NCBI GenBank assembly: GCA_002900995.3 | Contig: CM035309.1 | Coordinates: 1 to 64,000 of the forward strand | Direction: 5' to 3' | From: Ganoderma boninense | Taxonomy: Eukaryota; Basidiomycota; Agaricomycetes; Polyporales; Polyporaceae | DNA: 64,000 bases | In this document: in pieces, positions 1 through 12,743 of the stretch | Position numbering within the stretch: the stretch's first letter is position 1 | Layout of the letters: every line of letters starts with the position of its first letter | The notes under the pieces: generated by a model | Told to the model about the DNA's origin: nothing | Database searches by the model: none | The model's input: only the letters and a program-made list of their open reading frames with translations | Position numbers and translations under genes: made by a program

Positions 1-3000
1 AGCGGACTTGAGGGACGGGACGGGCAATTTCCTGTTCACGGTCGAGGAGAACTTGAGGTTGGTGCAGGACCTGTGGCAGCTGATGTATTTTCAGGTCACA
101 GCGAAGGTCCCTCTTCCGATGTTGGAAAGCGCGCTGGGCAAGGTCAACAAGAAGGACCTCAGCAAGAAGTCTGGATCCGCGCTGGTAAGCGATGTCACGA
201 CTGACTGCGGGGTTGATTGTGGCGCGCTGACAGCGGTTTCTGACGTGTTTCCAGGTCTTCCGATGGGTCGTCCACTCGCTGATGCGGGACCTGCGGCTTA
301 TCGCGACGACGGACATCTGGCCCGAGGAGTTCGACATGCAGGACGATCGCTGGCACCACATGCACAACCTTCAGATCGTCATGAAAGAGGCGCCGGGGCC
401 GCTGCACATCACGGAGACGGTGTGGGAGCAATGTGGCTTCCAGGCGGTACACCTTCGCAAGAAGGCATCGGCGCAAGCGAACATCCAGGAGTTCGCGCGG
501 AAGAACGCCTACAAGGTCTACCTCGTGGACGAGGCCACGATGACCGAGCGGACGAAGATGAGCCTTCGTGTGTGGGACAACGGGACGCTCGACCTTGTGG
601 ACAAGATCTACGACCGGGAGTTCCGACGGTCTGGGGCGATCGCGCACTTTGGTGACTGGCAGGGCACGGAGTGGCACAACGCCATGAAGTGCTATCGCTC
701 GGAGATCCGGCAGCGCCTTCCCCGGGAGTGGAAGATCCGGCTGAAGGATGTTGGGAAGTCGGAAGCGGATCAGCTGGACGCCGTCGCGTTGGAGGAGGCT
801 CCGATGAAAGTGGAATGGCTGCAGAAGCTTCAAATCATGGGCTACCGGCCGCTGGATGTCCCCTTCCTCTGCGACAAGTTCATGCAGGACCTCGTATCTG
901 CGCTGACGGGAGCGGAAGCCGGGTTCAAGTTGGTAAGTCCAATTTATTAAACCATTTTACGTTGCAGTTCAGATGCGAAGTGACGAGCTGACCGCGACTT
1001 CGCATGCACCTACTGCGGTGCGAAGTCGCGGTCGGTGTGTCACTTCGCATGCGCCTACTACATTGCGAAGTCGCGGTCAGACCGTCACTTCGCATGCACC
1101 TACTGCATTGCGAAGTCGCGGTCGGACCGTCACTTCGCGTCCGCCTACTGTGGTGCGAAGTCGCGGTTAGACCGTCACTTCGCAATCCTGGAATATGTTT
1201 CCTTTCTAGCGGCATATGCAACAGGGTGGTACCCTTGTCCACATCCTTACACCATACTGACAACTTATGTAGATCGTCCGTACAATCGATCCCCTGGCCC
1301 AGGTCGGCCTCCTGCGCACAACCGCCAGCGACGAACAAGGAGCAGCAGCGCTCAAGGTCTTCCCCGACTATCTCTCCTATCTGGTCTCGTTCATGGCGAA
1401 CAAGGAACGCTTCGACTTCAGCGTCGATGATCCCAACGCCGTCCCGAACGCCGTAAGCCCGTTTTCGTTTTCCTAGAGCGTCTTTGTGTATTCAACTAAA
1501 TTCTATTCCAGCTCTGCTCGTGGCTCTTGTCCAACCTCCCCCTCATCAAGAAGTGCGGGGAAACTTACCAGCGCAAGTACGTGAAGGCCGCCCATGAAGC
1601 CTTCTTCCAGATCTCGCCGAACATGCTCTGCACGGAGTTCGCCAAGCTGCACCAGAAGACCAAGGGCAAGGACACTAAGTTCCTCGCCGCCTCCAGCTTC
1701 CCTCCCTACCTCGTCAAAACCTTCGCGGCCGCAAACGTGAAGTTCAAGAGCGACGATTGCGCCGCCGTCCACGACCTCTACACGATCATCACCGAGACCG
1801 CCAGCCGGGTCGACGTCCCCGTCGAGAAGCTCACCCTAACCAACCAACGGAGCGATGACGCCGCCCAGCGCGATGTCCTCGGGCGCGGCCTTACGTGCCT
1901 CTCCCTCGCCGACGTCGCCAAACACCCCTGCCTCTCCATCCTCTACCGCCACCATCTCAAATGGGAGACCGGCCAGGTGGGCGCGAAGAAAGGCAAGGCG
2001 AATAGCTATCTCGCGTACGCATACCTCCTCTACGTGGGCTGGCGCGTTTACGGCGACACCATCGGCCGGATGCTGCAACTCAAGGATTACCTGGAACTTC
2101 GGGAGTCCTTGTTCAGCTTCCTCGGCGGGCACTGCCAGCCAAACCTCGACGACTTCTTCGGCAAGGATACGGACCGTCCCGCAATAACCACGTTCGCCAA
2201 CTGGGACCACAAGCTTCTCAAGAACATGGTCGACCTGGAGGGCCAGCCCTTGAAGCGGCCACATGCTCCGAAACCGAAGACCGTCAACGTCGCCCCCCAG
2301 GAGGCCGTCGAGGAGGCCGTCGCAGAGGACGTCACGTACGACTCTGGCTCGGTCCAACCTTACAACTCGACGCGCATGGCAGAACACACTGCTGCCATCA
2401 AGAAGATCGTCGACAACCTCACGAAGGCACCTTTGGCGACGATTCACGACCGCCCAGGGACCTGCAGCCCCCCCGTTGCGGCCGCCATCCGCGCACTCGC
2501 CCTCGTAAGTCGCGCACGAAAACAACTTGTTATTCGTGCCATCTGACATGATTTACAGGCATACATCCGGAACGCGCTCGAGGAAGAGTTCCTCACAGGG
2601 AACAAAGACCCCACCTGTGTGTATATTCACCCCTCGGACGCTGACCTCGAGCAGTTCCTTCCCCCCCTCCCGTCGACAGGCAAAACTCGAGACGAATCGT
2701 ACTCATCGCTCGCGGAGTTCTCGGAAAAGGACCCAGACTCGTACGCGCGGTACTGCTACGGGCTTGTGAAGGAGGGCTATTCGAAGTCCCTGGACGAAGC
2801 GGAGGGCGACGCGCCGGAGGACAAGGTCCATCGCAAATCGGAATGGCCGTCCGGCAGCGTCTACACGCAAGACCTGAACTGGGCGTTAGCGTGGGCTAAG
2901 GTCAGTGCCAACGACCTCGACATGAATATGCTGCCGGACCCTGTGTTGGACGCGAAGGCGGACTTGGAGAGCAATCCGTACCACAAGAAGTTCGCTGCGA

Positions 3001-4633
3001 AGTTCCCGGACCTGGCGCAGAAGATGGTCGACGGCGGCCCTGCCGACGCGCGCAAGAAAGCGACGACAGCGCCACCGGTCCCTGGGCCCTCGGTCCAACG
3101 TACCGATGTGCCGCCTCCACCTCCCCTCCCCAGCGGTGTGGCTCAATTGAGCGGTCCCCCTCGTGCTACTACCCCTCGTCTGCCCCCGCAAGGTCTTCCT
3201 GCGTCGGCCTTCAAAGTCTTTCCGCGCAAGGCAGCGCAATTGGCTGTCCCAGATGCGGCGGACCCAAATGCGGCGGACCCAGATGCAATGAACGTCGATC
3301 CGCAGGACGTTCCGCGCCCGGACGACGTTAGCAGCCGTCCCGCTGCCCCGGTATCCGCAGGCGATGCATCGTCGATCCAGCAACAAGCCCCCCCGGAAGG
3401 TGGCGAGGCCCCCGCTCCTATCACGACAGCATCTCCGGCGCCCATCAGCGATCCTCAGCCACCATCTCCTGGCACTGTCTTGGTTCCCTCCTCGTCGCAG
3501 GTTCACCCGCCGCCCGATTCATCGTCACAGCCTCGGGGCTCCCCGGAGCCGTCGTCCCAGTTCGATCCACCGCCACCCGACTTGATGGACGACTCGCAGG
3601 ATAAACAAACCCCCCCGCCCCCGTCGTCACCTCTCCCGGACGTCGTGCCGAACACCTTTCCGTTGGAGCCAACGCAAGCGCCCCCGGACCCGCCTTCGAG
3701 TCTCCAGACCATTGCGTGCCGTCGAACGACGGCGCAGTCTTTGCCCCCTCCTACCGCGGCGGAGATCGAGTCGTTCGATCGCCTCGTCGACTCGATCAAT
3801 CCCATGGAGTTGACTGCCGCTGTGCACGCGATCCTCACAGTCTTCGCAAACGACGTGCTGCTGAGGTATGACTCTGACTGCGAGGACACGATGAGGGTCA
3901 ACCGCCTGCGTACGTTCTGGGCTCTCTTCCTGCGCGAACACGGAGACTTGGTTCCGGCGGACGTCGTGCCCTACATGCGGACTGACCATCCGGAGATCTT
4001 CGAGGACTTGCCGTGGCCGAAATTGACGTCCGGTTGGGAAACGGAAGCCTGCGGCCAGCTCCTGATCGGTCACGCCAAAAAACGCTTCCTCAACCGCAAC
4101 CTCTCGTACCAACCCGCAATCTACGAGTCGACATCTCGGCGCGATTCCGCGGCAAATTCAGGTACATATTTATTTTTGTTACACAACACTTGCTCCCACT
4201 GACAGACTGTATTGCAGGGGATGACGACGGCATTGGGCGCAAGCGACGCGCGCGGTCGGCTTCCCTCCTCGCAGACACGCACCAGGCCGGCGGCGCTAGT
4301 CCGCCCAAGAACAAGCAGAGGCGGGACGGCCTCCGGTCGTCTTCACGCACCCCCCAAGATGCGCCACAGGCCGGACCCTCCCGAGCCGTACCATCGGAGC
4401 GGACGCCGAAGCCGCTTTCTGCCAAGGCCAAGCAAGCGATGGCAAAGGCGAAGGTGAAGGCGCAGAGGGAGAGCAAGGCAGGCACGTCCAAGCCACGAAG
4501 GCTGGATAGCGTAGCCGAGGGTGGGGACGACGTCGACTTGGACGACGATGAGGACATGGACGACGCGCCCCCGGTCACTCCGCGCAAGGGCGGCAAGGCA
4601 CCAGGTAGACCATTTGCCACCTCCGGCCGCTAA
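1..4633 (+). CDS. Module gene A1, large protein of unknown family (5' partial)
   Basis: I do not recognise the family. Exons read 2-184, 255-932, 1273-1452, 1512-2504, 2559-4161 and 4218-4633, giving 1350 residues with the N terminus outside the window. Introns are 70, 340, 59, 54 and 56 nt with GT-AG ends. The first two thirds are a folded-looking alpha-helical region; from about 3060 the protein becomes a Pro/Ser-rich disordered tail, then a basic segment (GRKRRARSAS) and an acidic DDDED run. It is a diverged paralogue of A2: matching blocks include WLQKLQIMGYRPLDVP versus WQKKLVEAGDGFDVP, IVRTIDPL versus VARILDPL, and LAYAYLLYVGW versus LAYAFLCYIGY. Five intron positions and phases agree. 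The 340-nt intron holds five palindromic repeats. B1 follows 456 bp downstream on the same strand. The basic C terminus suggests nuclear or nucleic-acid contact, which is inference. Confidence 0.8.
933..1272 (+). other. Expanded A1 intron carrying a palindromic array
   Basis: This is a GT-AG intron (GTAAGT at 933, TAG ending at 1272) between codons for GFKL and IVRTIDPL, phase 0. At 340 nt it is five to six times longer than the other A1 introns. Most of the excess is a five-copy 45-bp palindromic minisatellite. The intron at the equivalent position in A2 is expanded too, by an unrelated repeat. Confidence 0.85.
975..1183. repeat. Type-1 palindromic minisatellite, 5 copies, 45-bp pitch
   Basis: Copies start at 975, 1020, 1065, 1110 and 1155. 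Each is an imperfect inverted repeat of about 29 bp with left half GCGAAGTCGCGG and right half CCGTCACTTCGC or CCGCGACTTCGC. Linkers are about 16 bp, of the type ATGCACCTACTGC. The repeat lies wholly inside an intron. The same palindrome recurs in the B1 intron and at 10.5, 12.7 and 54.15 kb. Confidence 0.9.
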
Positions 4634-5089
4634 CCGCTGCTGCGTGACGTTTTGGGGTTTTCGCATGACCCGCGCTTGTTGTACGATCGGTCGGAAGTCA
4701 CCTGCATCGTTATTGGACATCTCTCATATCGTGTATCCCTCGCCCTCGCTGGGCTCGCATCGCGGTCCTTGTATCTTGAAGCATGTATCAATTTCTTTAG
4801 CATAATTCATCTTGCCGTTGTCTCGGAAACCTCAGGCGTGCCAAAATAAACAGAGTGCTTCAGTGTGTCTCAAGCAAATAATATACTGACCATCATTGAC
4901 GTTGGAGCCTTGTTGGACTAGCTCCGTTTTGGCACGCCGCGATAAGCATCAGTGGTGAACAAATTTTTCATCGGAGTGTGTAAGGAATGATCGAATATGG
5001 ACGGCCTGGATACGGTGCCGATAATATGTACCTTGGGGGTCAGCGGAATGCAGCTTACGTTCTTTCCCTAACCCTCCAATCTGCCCGCA
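4634..5089. other. A1-B1 intergenic region
   Basis: 456 bp containing the A1 3' end and the B1 promoter. No additional gene, array or clear TATA element could be recognised. Confidence 0.5.
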
Positions 5090-8000
5090 ATGGCCAGCGA
5101 CAGCGACGACGCCGGAGGGCTGCAATTCCTTCTTGATCCACCCGCTAACGGGCGACCTGCGAACAGCGATCCGAGGTTAGTACCAGTTACTGTGCGTAGA
5201 TTGTTGTCACAGTCTCCGATCCCGTCACGCAGAGCTGCGACCGGACCGCCTGAACCTGCGTTAGGCGGCGACGTCCCCGAACATGGCTTTGGTGCCCGCC
5301 TGTTCGAGCGAGATGGTGTCGCCGAAGGCGAGGAGATCGACTTGGACGTCAGCGGTCTCCCCCCTACGTGGGACGACGGCGACGGTGTCGACCAGGCGAC
5401 GCTCACGAACAACATCCTCGCCCAATACGCTTGCGACGACAGCCTCGATCGCAAGTACGACAGCGTCACCCCCGACGAGAGGCCGTTGACGGATTTCCGC
5501 AAGATGTACGAGAAGGGTGCCGACCGGGGGGTCAGAGAGCATGCCATGCGCTTGCTGAAGGACAAGATCAAGGTGACGATTCCCAACCGCCTCAAGTATG
5601 ACAAGGACAGTCGGGACATCGTCTACTCCAATATGGGGGTAAGTCTTTCTTGTTAGTGTGTCGCCCTCGATGCGTTGACTGTTGATTACGATCGCAGACG
5701 CACCTCGATCTCCGTCAAATGTTTGGTAACCGGACCGGCCTCGACGCCATGTTGCCCAACATGTCCGACCCTCAGGCGCGATACGAGCCGTTGTGGACGT
5801 TCAAGCTCACCACTGACCGTCGGTATATGCAGTTCAACGGCACGGTTGACTTCCTCAACTGGGATCCCCACGGTCGGTTTGTTTACATCGGTGTCGTGCG
5901 CCAAGTTGAGCACGTCTATCTTGTTATGGTTCCCCTTGAGTCCATGGGTGCGGCTGTCAACCCGGCAGGGGTCCCCACGTATAAACACATCGCGCCTATG
6001 GATGCGCGGGGTGTCCGCGCTGTCTTCATGATGCTAGCGTACATGTTGTCGAAGATCAACTTCAGCAATATCCAGGTCGCCAATCGCTATCCCAGCCTTG
6101 ATAGCGACAAGGAGATTAGCGAGTACGCCAACAACATCTTGTAAGTACATATTGTCTTTGTCTTCGGATGTGTTCGAAGAGGTGCGAAGTCGCGGAACAA
6201 CCGCGACTTCGCATACTCTTGACCACCACATGGTCCCAACACTGTGCGAAGTCACGGTCTATCCGCGACTTCGCACTGTACCATTCAATATCTTGCTAGC
6301 ATTGCTGCGAAGTCACCGATGCACCGCGACTTCGCATACGTTGGCATTCGTTGTAGTGCCATGAGTATGCGAAGTCGCGGTTCCTCCGTCACTTCGCCAA
6401 GAACCTTCACTATGTTACTGACCATGCGAAGTCACGGAGTTATCGCGACTTCGCACCATACCATTCAATATCTTGCTAGCATTCCTGCGAAGTCACGGAT
6501 GAACCGCCACTTCGCATACGTTGGCATTCGTTGTACGGCCATGAGTATGCGAAGTCGCGGTTCCACCGTCACTTCGCCAGGAACCTTCACTATGTTACTG
6601 ACCATGCGAAGTCACGGAGTTATCGTGACTTCGCATGACTTGTCATGCCTTACACCCTAACCACCAGATACATTTCATGCCAGCCTATGTCTTCCGAAGT
6701 CGCGGACCAACCGTCACTTCGCATTCATGTCTCGTTCCAAACCACTCCATTTCTTTGACGCACTGAAATGTCTGACATTCAATTTCAGCCAGAACAAGTA
6801 CTATGATCTCGATATCAACACCACCTACAGGCTCCACAACGAAATAAGGAGTTCTTACGCGGAATGGATCGAGAACGCACCTAAGGAATACAAGGACACT
6901 GTCTGCGGATCGTCTCTGCCCTGCGCGTTCTCGTCGAAACACGGCCAGAACCGCTTGATCGACGGCGATGCAACCCGTGAGCAGCAACGCGAGTTTTGGG
7001 CTCGCTCCGTCGACGTCAAACATCTCAGCGTCTACAAGGTCGCCCTCGCCCTTCATGTCCAGTACGTTCACAAACAATATTCATTAGACTTCCTACTAAT
7101 GTACGTACATACATAGATGTTGTGAGGTCGCCCGCTGGGAGGAAATACGTCCTGCGGAGATCATTGAGAAATACGGTGACGAGCTCTATGACAGCGACAA
7201 CGTCGGTACTCGCAACGCCATCCTCATGGACGAGTTCCCTGCCGTCTACGACGAGGAGAACCGCGTCATCCCCATCTATACCCCCAACGGCGTCAACATC
7301 CCCCGCCTCGAGGCCATGGTTCACGACGACGGCCCTCGCATCTGCGGTCTCCTCCCCGATCTGCCCAAGTGTCGCTCCTTGTTCATCAACCCCTCCCTCG
7401 ACGACGACGACGACGACGACGAGATGGAGGTCGAAGATGCCCTCGATGATAATAACGCCATCGAGGACGAAGACGAACGGGGCGATCTGCCACATCCCCG
7501 TCGTACTACCAGCTCCCGCGACATCTCTTTTCAGGTCTACCCGCAGGCCTTCACTCATACCCTCGGCAACTGGCAGGCTAAAGGCCTCATCTCCGCACTC
7601 GCCACTCGCGTCACCGATTTGTCGAAGAGCGTCCAGCGCAACCCTCGCGGCAGTCCCGCAATCGAGGGTTCCATGTCCCAATGTTACAACAACTTCTCTC
7701 ATCACACCCGTCGCAGCGCCGGACAGCACATTGTTCAACGAGGTATATTGACTGGAGTCACCGCCGGCGCCTGGGCCACCCACGCCTCCGCTCAGCACAC
7801 CGCAAACAAACTCTACGGCCATGTCGAGTTCGACCTCCCGCACAAGGCTCTCGAGGAGCAGGTCAACAACGTCGACGAGACCTGCCTCCGCTTCGAGAAC
7901 GTGTTCATCATTCACGTCTCTCGCCTCGCCCCCCGTTACCGCACCGGTCCCGCCTTCTTCGACTCCGTCATGGAGCCCCTCATCGAGGCGTGCGCTCACT

Positions 8001-10346
8001 CCACCGTGTTTGAGGCTCTGCGCGGGTCCACCGTTGTTCTACGCCCTGGGGTAAGTCGCGCAATCATTCCATGTTCATGTTGCTCACGCACCGTGATCTT
8101 CCCAGAATTATCCGAAGATGTTGTTGTGGACCGGTTTCCCCGTAACCGTCCTGCTCGAAGAGACTTGGGAGCGCCACATTCGCCCCGTCTTGGCCAAACG
8201 TCGCCTCCATGCCTCCAACCTCGTCGTCGCCGCCAATCCCCGCGCTCGTCGCGCTCCTCCCATCGACCATCTCGCAACCGTGCCCGCGCCAGAGTGGCTC
8301 GAACTCATCGCCGTCCTCGAGCGCTGCCTCTGTTTCGCCCATACCGGCAGTGCTCCCTCCCTTGCGTACGCCCTCATGAAGCGCACCTGGACCAGTCGCT
8401 CCATTCTCGAGGGTTACATGCCCATGTTCTGGGATGGCCTAGAAGTCCCTCCCTCCGCGCCGCTGCTCCCCCGGCTTCATATACACAAGTGGCCCACCGA
8501 TACCTCCAAAGAGCCCCTTCTCGCCTCTAGGCGTGCACAGATCTTGACCTACGGCCAGGCACACCTGGCTGTCAGTACCACATCCTCTCCCCATATCCCT
8601 GCTTTTCATGCTAACTTTGTCTCCCAGGGTTACTTGGCGTCATTCAAGATTCAACAGCGCCTCTCCCGGTTACTCGTGTCCTCCGGCGTGCAATCTCGCT
8701 CCCAGCAGATTGACATCGCGCTCAAAGTCCTCGCCGAGGTCCTCGTCGACGCCTTCATCGAGGACATCACCAACCTCGTCCGCAAGGACGTCAAGGCCGT
8801 CAAAGACGCCGCAGATCTCAACCCCGAGCTCCACGACACGGACTGGGTCAAGGTTCGATGGGAGAGCTTCCTTCGTTGGGAGGCCACTCCCGATCGCCTC
8901 GATTTCGGCGAGAACCACGAGCACTACGTCCTCCTCGCACGCGCCCTCGCCAAGGACGAAGAGGGCCCTGTCCGTGGTCTTCCATACGCCGCAGTGTCCT
9001 CCATCTCCGTCGGCGATCTCGCGCGCACTATTCACGACATCTGCCGCCGTGCAGAGATTCGCACCCAGATTCGCGCTCCCGTCTGGCGCGACGGCATCTT
9101 GCCCTCGGTGGCCAGGATGGTCATCGCAAACGCGCATCATCGCATGGGCGACTCAACGCCCGAGGATGAGAAGGCCAACCAGCTCGTCAAGTTCATCACA
9201 GTGGCCCTCGTCGACCGCGAGGTTCGCTTCTTCCCCAACTCCCCTCAAAATGGCGGTTCGTTTCCCTCCACCTCCTCATGGACTTGCCTCGGCAATCGCC
9301 CCACCCGTGCGGACATCGCGAACACGAATCTGGAGACCATCGGCAACCGGCGGTTGCGCCTTTGCGAGGAGCAGGGCAGACGCGCCAGCCAGGCTGACGT
9401 CAACGCCCGCTGGTCGATTCTCGACCTCGACATCGAGGCCTTCGCACACTACATCTATCACACCCGTCTTCCAAGAGAGTGGGGCTTCCTCCGGGAGGCG
9501 ACGATCGCCAACAACGCGACCATGCGCCCCATTTTCGACTGGGCTCACGAGCGCCTTCGCAACCCGGGCAAGGACTGGCGCACTCGTCTGGCCATCACTC
9601 TGGGGTTTTTGATTACCAAACTTACCCCCGCGCGTGTGTTTTGGCCTGACGCCTCCAAGGCCGCGGTATACCCGATCATCGACACCGTCCTCGACCAGCT
9701 CAAGACTGTGGGGCCGTCCAATCGCCATCTCTCGATCACCATCACTCGTCAGCTGCCTTGGATCTCCAAGAATCGAGGTGGTCTGTCAGACAGGGCTCTG
9801 TACTTCACTCAGGCAACGACGGCCATCATCCTATGGATCGACCCTTCGTCTCCCCTCCGCCAAGAGCTCGAAAAACAACCCAAGGAATATCCCCTCTGCG
9901 GGGCTTTCAACAAGAAGCACAGTGCGTCTGTTCCATTCGTGCGTCACCTGGCACCTAGACTTACTTTTTGTATGCTTCAAGCCCAGAAAGGTCTCGGTGT
10001 CGTCAACATGGTCCGGCTAGGCGTGTTGCAAGCACAGGGGGAGGGTCTTTTGAGGTCCGTTAGGCCAAACATCGGGTACTTCCCTCGCTCTGAGGATTCA
10101 CTTCGCATGTGGAGCAAGGACGTCACGGATGCTTTTGGGCGGGGACCAAACGCGATCTACAACCTCCTCCTTGACATTTTCCGCAGCGAGGTGGTCGTCT
10201 ACTTGCAGTCATCCGGTCAGTTGCCTAGTCGGTCCCCTGCCGTCGTTCCTCTCCCGCCCAACCCTGCAATGCGTCGCGGGTATAATGAGGCCAACGACTC
10301 GTCCGACTCAGAAGACGATGGCCATCCCCGTCGACGCCGTCGTTAG
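5090..10346 (+). CDS. Module gene B1, 1421-residue protein of unknown family
   Basis: Family not recognised. The model has eight exons: 5090-5175, 5233-5638, 5698-6140, 6789-7061, 7117-8050, 8106-8570, 8628-9921 and 9982-10346. The sum is 4266 nt, in frame. Intron phases 2,0,2,2,0,0,1 are identical to those of B2. Shared blocks include GLDAMLPNM/GLDAVLPNL, SQCYNNFSHHTR/SQCYNTISHHTR, GAWATHASAQ/GAWATTNQVR, GYMPMFWDG/GFMPMFPRS, RVFWPDASK/RVFWPSGLK and KGLGVVNMVRLG/KGLASVNLVRFG. An acidic run (seven Asp near 7400) and a basic C-terminal RHRRRR-like end (HPRRRRR) stand out. No membrane segment or catalytic motif is evident. Intron 3 (648 nt) carries nine palindromes; the other introns are 55-60 nt. 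B1 follows A1 head-to-tail, so the pair probably acts together. Confidence 0.82.
6141..6788 (+). other. Expanded B1 intron 3 carrying a palindromic array
   Basis: GTAAGT at 6141, TTTCAG ending at 6788, phase 2. It separates the EYANNIL and QNKYYDLD coding blocks. At 648 nt it is about eleven times longer than the other B1 introns. The excess is a nine-copy palindromic array. The homologous intron of B2 is also expanded, by a different repeat. Confidence 0.88.
6184..6722. repeat. Type-1 palindromic minisatellite, 9 copies with a 180-bp higher-order unit
   Basis: Copies begin at 6184, 6246, 6307, 6369, 6426, 6487, 6549, 6606 and about 6694. The first is a perfect 12+5+12 inverted repeat, GCGAAGTCGCGG then AACAA then CCGCGACTTCGC. 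Copies three to five and six to eight form two near-identical 180-bp higher-order units, each preceded by CCATTCAATATCTTGCTAGC (6281 and 6461). Confidence 0.9.
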
Positions 10347-10478
10347 ATCGTATAATCCGGCGTTGATGCCGTATCTTTGTAATGTTTCCCAATATCATGC
10401 ATGCTTGGCAGCACTTTGCCAGAAGGTGTCCGTCTTGTTGGCGTTCTTCTGTTCAAATCTGATGTTCAGTGAAAGTCT

Positions 10479-10825
10479 GCGAAGTCGCGGTGAGGGCGTG
10501 ACTTCGCACACCGTACGTCCATTCTCTGGTACCGTCGATTCCCCTCCTATATTGCGAAGTCACGGTGGAACCGCGACTTCGCACCAAGCGTCTCTATTCT
10601 AGTTCTCTTCGGAACTCCGCGTTGGTTTAATACAAATCTAGTGGCCTATCAAACAATCGCAATATCATACCCAATGTTATCCTTCGCATTACATATTAGG
10701 AATATGTTGCGAAGTCACGGTAAATCCGCGACTTCGCACCCTCTTCATTGAAAGTAAGCGTCCGTATAAGGCAATAGACTTACCTTTTGTCCCACTGCGA
10801 AGTGACCGTGCAACCGTCACCTCGC
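10479..10825. repeat. Type-1 palindromes, 4 dispersed copies
   Basis: Copies at 10479-10507, 10554-10582, 10709-10737 and 10797-10825 share the GCGAAGT(C/G)(G/A)C half-site with its inverted partner. Unlike the intronic arrays they are irregularly spaced. They lie just downstream of B1, which carries the same motif in its intron 3. Confidence 0.85.
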
Positions 10826-11586
10826 AGTCCCTCACATACTTCACACACAAAAGCAGCAATTTCAATGACTTAATAAGCATAGACTCGGCTAACAAATCAC
10901 ATTGCAGCAATGGTATTACAAGCGACATTTCCCTCTGGCCGAATGCTTCTATATACATCAATTGAACTCCCGCACAAAGTCACCACTCCATCTCTGCTGA
11001 AACTTAGTATTCACATTGCGCGATATGAGGCTTACATACCAGCCTGCCACCAGCATCATTTCAATGTGGCTGCTGTATCTTATCACACATGTACAATACA
11101 TCCATCTTCACTCGGCTTCTGTATCCACCAAAGCTCCTCGACGTCCACGTAAATACTTCACCCCGCCTTCTGCGTTGTTTTCGACACGTTATACTTCTTG
11201 CCGTGTCATTGCGAAAGGAAACATCCTTTCGTCTCTTCGCTTTCCCAGGTGCGTACGTTGCCCCTCTAGGCCGCGTCACACTGTACCGCTATATTTCACG
11301 GCAACTTCCCCCGCGTCCCCTTCACGAAATCCGGCGTGAAGTGAACCACTGAATCATGTTCATAGTAATTCCGTTGCCGTCTATCTCCACCATTTGACAA
11401 TTTTAGGAAACTGTCCTTAAACGGTCACCTCATGTTAACTTAGAAGCCACCGTGCGCTGCTCACTTCACCACATCACTAATACACGTTCCTCGCCGTGTA
11501 CCACAGCCCTTACCACTCCCGCGCACGACCCTTCAGCTGCGGTAGGATGCTGACTTCGGGTGTGTAGAGCGCCCCCATCTCTGTCC

Positions 11587-11703
11587 TTTAAATATCCGCA
11601 TACTCACACTGTCTCTCGCCCCAACCCCTCCTCAACGTACAACTCGGTAAGTTATCCCCCTGTCTGGCACTGAACTCCTCGCTCATTCTTGTCTCGCCCT
11701 TAG
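11587..11703 (+). promoter_or_regulatory. Putative C1 promoter and 5' UTR intron
   Basis: TTTAAATAT at 11587-11595 is a TATA-like element about 125 bp before the ATG. A likely 57-nt 5' UTR intron runs from GTAAGT at 11647 to TAG at 11703, followed by a C-rich leader up to the ATG at 11721. Confidence 0.4.
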
Positions 11704-11720
11704 CCCACACTTCCCCCCCA

Positions 11721-12588
11721 ATGCCGTTCATCGACGAGTTCACTGCGGAGGAGCTTCAGGACTATGTGACCACCACCATCCGCCAGTCTGCGCCCACCCC
11801 TCGTTCTCGCGCTGGCACTGGCCCCGCGACGTCTGGCGATGTGTCGGAGGACGTCGGCACTCTCAACATCACTTACATCATGACGACTTTCCTCTCCATG
11901 GTCAATGGCATGGGTGGCTCCGTTCCCCACCCCGACAAACAATTCGTCGAGTTCTATCAATTCCTCACCACACTCCCCGATGCCGATAAACCTACCGATC
12001 GCGAGCTCCGCGACTTCTGTCAAGACTACTCCTACGCCACTCGCAAGCGCCGCATGCGCGACAGCCACGACCGCTACATGGCCGCGTTGCTCCGCCTCGA
12101 GAGTACCGCGCACAAACTCACCGATGCCTACGACGCACACCAACGCGACAACAACCTCCTCACCAAACAAGCCCTTCGCGAAGCACGCGTCGAGAACATG
12201 GACGCTAGAAAGATGGCAAGCGCACATGCCTACACCCACGTCCAATACGCCCGTGACCGTAAGTTTCCTTTTCACTTCATTCCTAACTCCCTTAGCGTTC
12301 TAACAGTACAATTGTCTTAGTCTCGACCGTCATCGAACACGGTGTCTACTGGGGGAACGCCCCTGGCCCCGACCGCGTCGCGCGCACTTGAACTCGTCGC
12401 GAGGTCAAACTCGATCGGCCGTGGAGAGAGTTCGTTCGTTTGGGTCGTTTGGCCGTCGAGTCCCTAGTGTACATCGTATATCATCACTGTGCGCTGTGTG
12501 TAGAGATCGTACATCGTCGTCAGTAAATGTCCAACTCGTCCTCATCTCGACAATAGCATTCGGTCGGTTTTTGGACTCAGATATATGA
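11721..12588 (+). CDS. Gene C1, small hypothetical protein
   Basis: Family not recognised. Exon 1 is 11721-12258, and an intron (GTAAGT at 12259, TTAG ending at 12320) leads into exon 2. Read in frame, exon 2 reaches a stop at 12588. GC-rich third positions stop at about 12400, so the true C terminus may be earlier. Exon 1 encodes about 179 residues: a Ser/Thr/Pro-rich segment (residues 20-45), then a strongly helical, charged region with YATRKRRMRDSHDRY and LLRLESTAHKLTDAYDAHQ, likely coiled coil. No counterpart was found next to module 2. It lies between two groups of type-1 palindromes, so it may belong to module 1; this is inference from position only. Confidence 0.6.
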
Positions 12589-12743
12589 ATTCTGTGTGCG
12601 TATTGCCAAAACGGACATAAGTCGTCCAAAACGTCACAATACACCCCATTCAGGATCTCCCAATACAGTAACATGTGTGCTGCAATTACACAATCTTTAT
12701 GTCACAGGGTCATGTTGTTTGCACGTACTTACCCCTGTATTAT

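Larger units (their letters stand above)
10347..11720. other. B1-C1 intergenic region
   Basis: Contains four type-1 palindromes (10479-10825) and then the C1 promoter and leader. Short open frames at 10910-11352 lack homologues or consistent splice structure and I do not call them genes. Confidence 0.5.

Noticed and set aside
4634..5089. tRNA or rRNA genes
   Set aside because: No cloverleaf with a B-box-like GGTTCGANTCC or rRNA core sequence was seen here or elsewhere in the window by eye; a tRNAscan run would be decisive.
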